Shown piece by piece: positions 56,837 to 64,000 of a stretch of DNA of 64,000 bases (position 1 is the stretch's first letter; each line of letters begins with the position of its first letter). A program made the position numbers and the translations under genes. Under the pieces are notes generated by a model. That model did not search any database. It saw nothing but the letters and a program-made list of their open reading frames with translations, and was not told the DNA's origin. The DNA lies in NCBI RefSeq assembly GCF_003012345.1, contig NZ_PVRV01000024.1, forward strand, positions 62,001 through 126,000. Reading direction: 5' to 3'. The stretch is from Phytohalomonas tamaricis (GTDB lineage Bacteria > Pseudomonadota > Gammaproteobacteria > Pseudomonadales > Halomonadaceae).

Positions 56837-56870
56837 GGACTATTTTAGTCCTAATTGCACGAAGAGTGAA
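56837..56870 (-). promoter_or_regulatory. SUF operon promoter with IscR type-1-like operator
   Basis: The palindrome GGACTATTTTAGTCC (56837-56851) contains GACTATTTTAGTC, which fits the IscR type-1 core GACTR-N3-YAGTC with no mismatch. On the - strand TTCACT (56865-56870), a 17-base spacer and TAAAAT (56842-56847) form a sigma-70 promoter. The operator covers the -10, as expected for a repressor. The regulator ATG lies 27 bases beyond the palindrome. Confidence 0.78.
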
Positions 56871-57050
56871 GCTAGCCGGCGTTTATCAGCTTGATAGTTA
56901 ATTTTTTTGACACGTTCGGCGAAGATCGATTTATTAATATAAATTATTGTCATTTGCATTTCGCACGTTGCGAACATACGTGCGTTCGGCAATAGCTGCC
57001 AAGAAAGGCCAGCAAACCAACAAAGATACCAAACAGAGGGACAAGATACG

Positions 57051-57076
57051 AAAAAGCCGGCACAAGGCCGGCTTTT

Positions 57077-57078
<2 letters not shown>
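57051..57078 (-). terminator. Terminator of purA
   Basis: On the - strand AAAAGCCGGC-CTTGT-GCCGGCTTTTTC, a hairpin with a perfect GC-rich stem and a T-run, 37 bases past the purA stop. Confidence 0.85.
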
Positions 57079-58458
<1,380 letters not shown>

Positions 58459-58468
58459 TCAACGGCAG

Positions 58469-59656
58469 CTATTGCACACCCAGCGCGACTACCTGCCACT
58501 GCCCTGCTACCTCAACCAGTTCCCTATCGCAGCGGTGAGCTGCGGCATTGGTAGATTGTCCAGGCAACGCCTGGACAACACGTTCTCCAGCCGCCCTGAG
58601 TTCGCCGACTCTCATGCGAAGCGCAACATCCTCACGAGCCGGAGCCCAGATACCATCACATGGGGGCTCCTGTTCAGCAAGCGAAGCCAGCATCTTTAAA
58701 TCCATCGAGCAGCCAGTCGCAGGCCGTGGACGACCGAACGCCCGGCCGGTGTCATCGTAACGACCGCCCTTGGCCAAGGCCTGACCATAACCTGGTACAT
58801 AAGCAGCAAAAACCATCCCCGTGTGGTATTGATAGCCTCGCAGTTCAGCAAGATCAAAATACAACGAAACGTGGGGAAATATCTCACTGATACTGCCCTG
58901 AATAGCAAGCAGCTGACTCAGCGCATCGGCTACTGAAGCTGGTGCGGCAGCAAATACCTCTCGGGCACGTGCCAATACATCATGCCCTCCATGCAAGCGG
59001 GGAAGATGACAAAGCATGGCAGCCAATGCAGAATCGCTGACGAATTGCGCTACCAGTGCATCTACATCGCTCAGGTTTTTTCGCTCTACTGCTTCGAACA
59101 GCGCAAGCTCGTCATTCTCATCAAGCCCCGCTTCCTCAGCCAGCGCACGGTAGATGCCGATATGCCCAAGCGCCAGATGGATGTCTTCAGCCCCGGCAAC
59201 GGTCAGGCTCGACAAGGCAAGACGCAGAATTTCAATATCCGCTTCAAGTCCTGCGTGACCAAACAGTTCAAGCCCAACCTGTACCGGGCTGCGCCCCCCT
59301 TGATACTCATCTGCCTGAGCGCGCAGCACATGGGCGCAATAGCAGAGCCTTACCGGCCCATCTCGGCGCAGAGAGTGGGCATCCATACGTGCCACCTGCG
59401 GCGTGACATCGGCACTGGCGCCCATCATGCGGCCGGTCAACTGATCAGTAAGCTTGAAAGTCTGAAGTTCTAAATCGGTACCGGTGCCTGTTAACAGCGA
59501 GTCAAGAAACTCTACCGGCGGCGGTACTACCAGGTCATACCCCCAGCAATCATAGAGATCAAGCAGCGCCCGGCGCAGCGATTCCATACGCAGCGCCTGC
59601 GGGGGCAGCACTTCATCCATGCCATCGGGGAGCAGCCAGCGGTCAGCAATCGTCAT
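58469..59656 (-). CDS. hisZ: ATP phosphoribosyltransferase regulatory subunit HisZ
   Basis: HisZ is a histidyl-tRNA synthetase paralogue without aminoacylation activity that activates short HisG in histidine synthesis. The 395-residue protein has LLPDGMDEVLPPQALRMESL, GYDLVVPPPVEFLDSLLTGT, ADVTPQVARMDAH and YYTGMVF-like HTGMVFAAYVPGYGQALAKG. The C-terminal anticodon-binding domain is missing, as expected for HisZ. Its presence implies the short form of HisG elsewhere in the genome. It lies 58 bases before purA and after the DUF2065 gene. Confidence 0.95.
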   Translation of the reverse strand: MTIADRWLLPDGMDEVLPPQALRMESLRRALLDLYDCWGYDLVVPPPVEFLDSLLTGTGTDLELQTFKLTDQLTGRMMGASADVTPQVARMDAHSLRRDGPVRLCYCAHVLRAQADEYQGGRSPVQVGLELFGHAGLEADIEILRLALSSLTVAGAEDIHLALGHIGIYRALAEEAGLDENDELALFEAVERKNLSDVDALVAQFVSDSALAAMLCHLPRLHGGHDVLARAREVFAAAPASVADALSQLLAIQGSISEIFPHVSLYFDLAELRGYQYHTGMVFAAYVPGYGQALAKGGRYDDTGRAFGRPRPATGCSMDLKMLASLAEQEPPCDGIWAPAREDVALRMRVGELRAAGERVVQALPGQSTNAAAHRCDRELVEVAGQWQVVALGVQ

Positions 59657-59722
59657 TAGGCCTGTCCTGCCAGAGAATAAAGACGTGCAACGTCAAAAAC
59701 GATACGGATAGCAATCTACGCT

Positions 59723-59920
59723 TCACGATGAACGTATCAGCCAGATCGCGCCCGTACCGATAAGCATGAGCACAAGGCCCAGCATACGTAACTGTCGATT
59801 GGGCAATGTTGATATCCCAAGAACTGTGCGCTTATAGGCGGCTGGGCTTGCGAAAGGTAACAGCCCTTCGATTATCACCACCAGACACAGCGCAATCCAT
59901 AGTTCCTGAAGCACAGGCAC
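59723..59920 (-). CDS. DUF2065 small membrane protein (YjeT-like)
   Basis: A 65-residue protein with two membrane helices: ELWIALCLVVIIEGLLPF and MLGLVLMLIGTGAIWLI, joined by ASPAAYKRTVLGISTLPNRQ. This is the DUF2065 pattern. The family is regularly found right after hflC, as here, but its role is not known. It lies between hflC (with a terminator in between) and hisZ. Confidence 0.88.
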   Translation of the reverse strand: MPVLQELWIALCLVVIIEGLLPFASPAAYKRTVLGISTLPNRQLRMLGLVLMLIGTGAIWLIRSS

Positions 59921-60010
59921 ATCGCCTTATCTCAACGTGAAACTTATCGTAAGCCATGTGAAAAGCGTCTGGTACCAGCCTTGTGCATAGTGCAAAAGGG
60001 AAATCACAGC

Positions 60011-60040
60011 CACAAAAAAACCGGGCCACGCCCGGTTTCA
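60011..60040 (-). terminator. Terminator of the hfq-hflX-hflK-hflC unit
   Basis: AAACCGGG (60018-60025) / CCCGGTTT (60031-60038) with a 5-base loop; on the - strand seven T follow. It separates hflC from the DUF2065-hisZ-purA group. Confidence 0.85.
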
Positions 60041-60108
60041 AGAGTCTATCATGTTTTGCCAATTCATGTACCCCGCGAGGCACAATCACCTTTCACGGGG
60101 TATCAGCC

Positions 60109-60993
60109 TTATTGTGCCGTATCTAGGCTCGGTTGATGGAAGTAACGGAAAAACTCGCTGTCCGGACTCAACACCATCAAATCGCTCTTATCGTTGAAAC
60201 TGTCGCGATAAGCCTCAAGGCTACGATAGAAACGGAAGAACTCTTCATCCTGCTGATATGCCTGCGCATAGATAGCTGTAGCAGCGGCATCCCCTTCACC
60301 ACGTAGCGTCTGGGACTGCTGATGGGCACGAGCCAGAATAACTTGACGTTGGCGGTCAGCATTAGCACGAATTCTCTCAGCTTGTTCCTGCCCCTGAGCA
60401 CGATACTCACGCGCTTCACGATGGCGCTCGGTGCGCATGCGTTCATAAACCGCCTGCGAAACTTCACTGGGCAGCTCGATGCGCTTGATGCGGATATCGA
60501 GGATGGTGACACCTAATTCTTCACGCATCGCTTCATCAAGACGCTTTCTTGGATCATTGATCATTTCATCACGCTGTTCGCTGATGATCTGAGTCAGTTC
60601 AAGACGTCCAAAAGCATTACGCAACGCTTCATCCACGCGAGGAGCAATCAAGCGCTCGGCCATTTGACGATCACCCGTGGTCGCCTCATAAAAGCGCCGC
60701 GGGTCGACAATTTTCCACTTAACGAAAGAATCAACGATAACCGCCTTCTTTTCTCGCGTCAGATAACGGCTGGCATTGGCATCAACGGTAAGAACCCGTG
60801 CATCAAAGGTACGCACCGTGTTGTAGACCGGTACTTTGAAGTGCAGGCCCGGCTGAATGTTATCTTCCACTACGGCACCGAAGCGCAGCTTGATGGCCTT
60901 TTCCGTCTCATCGACAATATAAAGGCTGCTGCTGGCAATCCAGGCCACTATGGCAAGAAGCGCAATAATGACCAAGGCACGATTATTGATCAT
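60109..60993 (-). CDS. hflC: HflC, FtsH modulator subunit
   Basis: An SPFH-domain protein that forms a cage with HflK around FtsH and limits its access to membrane substrates. The 294-residue protein has an N-terminal membrane anchor (ALVIIALLAIVAWIASSSLY) and then the SPFH domain: ETEKAIKLRFGAV, GLHFKVPVYNTVRTFDARV and VDSFVKWKI. A long alanine- and arginine-rich helix (EYRAQGQEQAERIRANADRQ) follows. The start ATG overlaps the hflK stop as ATGA. Confidence 0.95.
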   Translation of the reverse strand: MINNRALVIIALLAIVAWIASSSLYIVDETEKAIKLRFGAVVEDNIQPGLHFKVPVYNTVRTFDARVLTVDANASRYLTREKKAVIVDSFVKWKIVDPRRFYEATTGDRQMAERLIAPRVDEALRNAFGRLELTQIISEQRDEMINDPRKRLDEAMREELGVTILDIRIKRIELPSEVSQAVYERMRTERHREAREYRAQGQEQAERIRANADRQRQVILARAHQQSQTLRGEGDAAATAIYAQAYQQDEEFFRFYRSLEAYRDSFNDKSDLMVLSPDSEFFRYFHQPSLDTAQ

Positions 60994-62210
60994 TGACGGC
61001 CCTCCCGTTGAATGGCACCGCTACCGTTCTGACGAATATGTTCCACTACTCGTTGAGACAGTGCCTCAAGCTGGTCGGTGTCCACATTCTGACTGTCATC
61101 ATTATTGAGTGCAGGACGCGTCTGTCGACCCTGGCCCAGCTTGTCTAACGGTAAGTACATTACGGAGTTGCCTTGATCCACATCGATCAATGCCTTGCTG
61201 GTCTTACTGAAGACGTCACTCATCGTTTCCAGATAGAGACGTTCACGTGTCACAGCAGGTGCCTTTTCGTACTCACGCATCAGATCGGTAAAGCGGCTAG
61301 CATCACCTTGAGCTTCAGCCACAATTGATTCCTTGTACCCCTTGGCTTCCTCAATGACACGCTGTGCCTCACCTTGAGCTCGGGGCAAAATGGAATTCTC
61401 GTAGGCCAGCGCCTCGTTGATGGAACGCTGACGATCCTCACGCGCCTTGATGACATCATCAAAGGCTTCCTGCACCTGATCAGGCGCAGAAGTACCCTCA
61501 ACGTTAACTGCCTGCAGTTGAATGCCGATACCGTATGCATCGAGATAAGACTGTAGCCGCTGGTTAACGTTGGTTGACAACAGCTCGCGTCCCGACGTCA
61601 GAATTTCATTCATATCGGTGCCGCCCACTTCGTGACGAAGAGCTGAGTCGAGGGCATTCTCGAGGCTCATTTCCGGTGACTGAACGTGCAGCACGAAATC
61701 ACGCGGATTGGACACCAGATACTGCACCGACATCCTGACCTGAACGATATTTTCGTCTTGGGTCAACATTGACGCCGACTGAGTCAAGGAACGCACCTGT
61801 GTCACGTTAACCGTACGGATGTCATCCACAATCGGCGCATTCCAATGCAAGCCAGGATTTACCGTATTCAGATATTTGCCGAAACGCAGTACGACACCAC
61901 GCTCCGATTGGTCAACGAGATAAAAGCCTGATGCGAACCAGACCGCGATGGCAACAATGACAAGCACCCCGGGCAGCATGAACGTACTGCGTCCACCCCC
62001 ATTCCCGTTGTTGTTGCCATCGTCATTGCCACCACTGCGACGCTTGCTGAATAAGCCGTTTAGTTTGTTCTGCAGCTTTTTCAACGTTTCATCCAGATCA
62101 GGAGGGCCATTGGGTTTATTACCCCCTCCACCATTGTTACCCCCGTTGCCGCGACCACCGCCGCCCCAAGGATCCTTCTGGTTGTTGCCACCTGGCTCAT
62201 TCCAAGCCAT
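60990..62210 (-). CDS. hflK: HflK, FtsH modulator subunit
   Basis: The partner of HflC. The 406-residue protein begins with a Gly/Asn-rich cytosolic stretch (WNEPGGNNQKDPWGGGGRGN), then a membrane segment (about 79-101). The SPFH domain follows, with VDQSERGVVLRFGKYLNTV and NPGLHWNAPIVDDIRTVNV. The coiled region with ENSILPRAQGEAQRVIEEAK follows, and the tail is NGSGAIQREGRQ. GGAG lies before the ATG. It is coupled to hflC and 47 bases after hflX. Confidence 0.95.
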   Translation of the reverse strand: MAWNEPGGNNQKDPWGGGGRGNGGNNGGGGNKPNGPPDLDETLKKLQNKLNGLFSKRRSGGNDDGNNNGNGGGRSTFMLPGVLVIVAIAVWFASGFYLVDQSERGVVLRFGKYLNTVNPGLHWNAPIVDDIRTVNVTQVRSLTQSASMLTQDENIVQVRMSVQYLVSNPRDFVLHVQSPEMSLENALDSALRHEVGGTDMNEILTSGRELLSTNVNQRLQSYLDAYGIGIQLQAVNVEGTSAPDQVQEAFDDVIKAREDRQRSINEALAYENSILPRAQGEAQRVIEEAKGYKESIVAEAQGDASRFTDLMREYEKAPAVTRERLYLETMSDVFSKTSKALIDVDQGNSVMYLPLDKLGQGRQTRPALNNDDSQNVDTDQLEALSQRVVEHIRQNGSGAIQREGRQ

Positions 62211-62257
62211 ACGTTGTCTCCACTAGACAGTAATTGCGAGCGTTACGCCCCAGCCGC

Positions 62258-63565
62258 TCAGAATTCTTCCTTGAAGTCTTCGGGAGGCAGATAATCTCGG
62301 GGATTTTCACCAGCTCTGGCAAGCAATTGCAAGAAATCTCGACGCGGTAGCCGAATAGAGATAACCGTCTTGCCCTGTTCGTCGTAACTCTCCTCACGAA
62401 CGGCATCGAGCTCGTGCAATTGGGCGCGCAACCATCCTTGTGAAGGCGCAAGCGTCAAAGAGAGATCGAGGACGTCTACGGCCAAACGCTCGGAAAGCGC
62501 TTGTTCAAGCAGGTCAAACCCACTCTCATCGCGGGCCGAGAGCCAGACCGTGTCCGGATGGCCATGATCGTCACGCTCAAGCCGTGGAGACATGCCCAGC
62601 AGGTCAATCTTGTTCATGACCAGCAGTCTAGGCACCTCACTGGCCCCAATCTCGGTTAGTACCGCATTGACCTGAGCGATGTGGCTGTCCCTCTCGGGAT
62701 CACCCGCATCAATAACATGGATAAGCAGGCTCGCCTCGGCAGCCTCTTCCAGCGTGGCACGAAAAGCTTCGACAAGTTTATGCGGCAAATGTCGTATGAA
62801 CCCTACGGTGTCAGCCATGACAATCGGGCCAACATCTGGAATGTCCAAGCGCCTGAGCGTCGGGTCCAATGTCGCGAATAACTGATTGGCTGCGTACACA
62901 TCGGACGAGGTCAACGCATTAAAAAGCGTCGACTTGCCCGCGTTGGTATAACCTACCAAAGACACGGCAGGAATTTCGGCCCTGCTACGGGCGCGACGGC
63001 TCTGATTGCGCTGACTACGCACCTTGTCAAGACGCTTGTGAATAGCCTTGACCCGCGCACGCAATAAGCGGCGGTCAGTTTCAAGCTGGGTTTCACCCGG
63101 ACCACGCAACCCGACCCCACCTTTCTGGCGCTCAAGGTGCGTCCAGCCGCGAACCAGGCGTGTCGACATATACTCGAGCTGCGCCAGTTCAACCTGCAAT
63201 TTCCCCTCATGCGTGCGGGCACGCTGAGCAAAGATATCGAGAATCAGACCGGTACGATCAAGCACACGACACTGCAGCTCTCGCTCCAGATTTCGCTCTT
63301 GAGAAGGCGTTAGGGTGTGATTGAAAATGACAAGTTCGGCGTGGTGAGCTTGAAGCGCATCGCGCAGCTCCTCAACCTTACCCTCGCCGATGAACGTTCG
63401 TGAGTGTGGCGTACGCCGACTCCCCTGAATCAGGGTAGCCGGCGCGGCCCCAGCAGAACGGACTAGCTCCAGGAACTCGGAAGAATCTTCAGGTTCCTTG
63501 GCGTCCTGGACATCAATATGCACCAGGACGGCAACTTCTCCACTATCGGGACGTTCGAAGAACAA
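62258..63565 (-). CDS. hflX: HflX, ribosome-splitting GTPase
   Basis: HflX splits stalled or heat-damaged 70S ribosomes. The N-terminal domain includes TLIQGSRRTPHSRTFIGEGK and then VIFNHTLTPSQERNLERELQ. VLDRTGLILDIFAQRARTHE leads to the helical arm with GGVGLRGPGETQLETDRRLL. The G domain has G1 GYTNAGKSTLFN (about 203), G3 DTVGFIRHLPH and G4 NKIDLL. At 435 residues the length is normal. The start is TTG at 63565 with GAGG six bases upstream, 14 bases after hfq. Confidence 0.95.
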   Translation of the reverse strand: MFFERPDSGEVAVLVHIDVQDAKEPEDSSEFLELVRSAGAAPATLIQGSRRTPHSRTFIGEGKVEELRDALQAHHAELVIFNHTLTPSQERNLERELQCRVLDRTGLILDIFAQRARTHEGKLQVELAQLEYMSTRLVRGWTHLERQKGGVGLRGPGETQLETDRRLLRARVKAIHKRLDKVRSQRNQSRRARSRAEIPAVSLVGYTNAGKSTLFNALTSSDVYAANQLFATLDPTLRRLDIPDVGPIVMADTVGFIRHLPHKLVEAFRATLEEAAEASLLIHVIDAGDPERDSHIAQVNAVLTEIGASEVPRLLVMNKIDLLGMSPRLERDDHGHPDTVWLSARDESGFDLLEQALSERLAVDVLDLSLTLAPSQGWLRAQLHELDAVREESYDEQGKTVISIRLPRRDFLQLLARAGENPRDYLPPEDFKEEF

Positions 63566-63579
63566 TCAGCGCCTCACAA

Positions 63580-63831
63580 TCAAGCGTCCGGACCGGCAGG
63601 AGCATTGGGATCCTGAGCCGGCAAACGGACATTACGGGAAGGCACAACCGTGGAAATGGCGTGCTTATAGACCATCTGGCTAACGGTATTACGCAGCAGT
63701 ATCACGAACTGATCGAAAGACTCGATCTGTCCCTGCAATTTGATGCCGTTGACCAGAAAGATAGAAACCGGAATCCGCTCTTTGCGCAGGATATTCAAGT
63801 ACGGATCTTGAAGGGACTGTCCTTTGGACAT
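63580..63831 (-). CDS. hfq: RNA chaperone Hfq
   Basis: An Sm-like hexamer that pairs small RNAs with mRNAs. The 83-residue protein carries [20 protein letters not shown], then [18 protein letters not shown] and [10 protein letters not shown], all as in E. coli and Pseudomonas. The proximal-face residues in YKH and the distal-face Tyr/Lys region are intact. The C-terminal tail is short (about 15 residues). GGAG lies seven bases before the ATG. It leads the hfq-hflX-hflK-hflC unit. Confidence 0.97.
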   Translation of the reverse strand: MSKGQSLQDPYLNILRKERIPVSIFLVNGIKLQGQIESFDQFVILLRNTVSQMVYKHAISTVVPSRNVRLPAQDPNAPAGPDA

Positions 63832-63954
63832 GTTGCTCTCCCAAATATATTTCGTTTATTTGATGTGGTTATCGATTTTTTTCGCAACAATGTGCGCGAG
63901 AACGGCCCACGTTTTGACGCTTTGACGTCGCGGTTCGTGACCGAGCATCTTACG

Positions 63955-64000
63955 CTAAGTGCTGCCTGCACGCACGATTTTCAATACCTTGTCGAGCATA
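63955..64000 (-). CDS. miaA: 3' end of miaA (tRNA dimethylallyltransferase), cut by window edge
   Basis: The last 14 codons of a - strand gene are open to the window edge and read LDKVLKIVRAGST before TAG. The text resembles the MiaA C-terminus of E. coli (a DEVLQVV-type ending), and miaA is the standard gene upstream of hfq in this group. Identification rests mainly on synteny. The gap to hfq is 123 bases. Confidence 0.6.
   Translation of the reverse strand, partial: MLDKVLKIVRAGST

Overview
The window is a stretch of core chromosome from a gammaproteobacterium, most likely of the Oceanospirillales/Halomonadaceae type. The reasons are the gene order (NAD-type 180-kDa glutamate dehydrogenase, rmf, pyrD; aat-bpt-infA facing clpA-clpS; hfq-hflX-hflK-hflC-DUF2065-hisZ-purA), the presence of HisZ, a Pseudomonas-like Bpt and LpxR/OmpW outer-membrane proteins. 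The genus is an inference. I see no rRNA, tRNA, CRISPR array, insertion sequence, phage gene or integrase.

Layout. (1) 1-8.2 kb: end of htpX, pdxB, a small WGR-like gene, rlmKL, rmf, pyrD, an exported two-repeat protein and a short MOSC protein. (2) 8.3-15.4 kb: the large NAD-glutamate dehydrogenase, trmA and murI. (3) 15.7-25.7 kb: an anchored DsrE-like protein, a hemerythrin-like protein that has lost its metal ligands, a membrane protein, the ftsK-lolA-rarA cluster and a chemoreceptor with a possible sigma-28 promoter. (4) 25.9-30.6 kb: the N-degron module, with the transferases aat and bpt beside infA, convergent with clpS-clpA. (5) 30.9-36.9 kb: rluE-nudJ, mnmA-hflD, purB and roxA-GNAT, mostly coupled by 4-base overlaps. 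(6) 37-46.4 kb: envelope and respiration, with slyB, lpxR, cytochrome bd oxidase cydABX (including a 31-residue cydX), a Kdo/WaaP-like kinase, two tandem OmpW porins and brnQ. (7) 46.4-50.6 kb: YqcC-GGCT, DUF3549-rimB-rimK, an unknown helical protein and SanA. (8) 50.8-56.9 kb: a SUF iron-sulfur operon (Rrf2 regulator, sufB, C, D, S, T) whose promoter carries a perfect IscR type-1-like core over its -10. (9) 57-64 kb: purA, hisZ, DUF2065, hflC, hflK, hflX, hfq and the last codons of miaA.

How the genes work together. Many concern translation and protein quality: tRNA and rRNA modification (TrmA, MnmA, RlmKL, RluE), ribosomal protein modification (RoxA on L16, RimK on S6), hibernation (RMF), initiation (IF-1) and proteolysis (HtpX, HflKC, ClpA/S, Aat/Bpt). 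The less ordinary items are the tandem-repeat exported protein, the ligand-less hemerythrin homologue, a 14/15-bp inverted repeat over the infA promoter, and the compact SUF operon. I found no convincing undescribed multi-gene system; this is mostly conserved housekeeping DNA.
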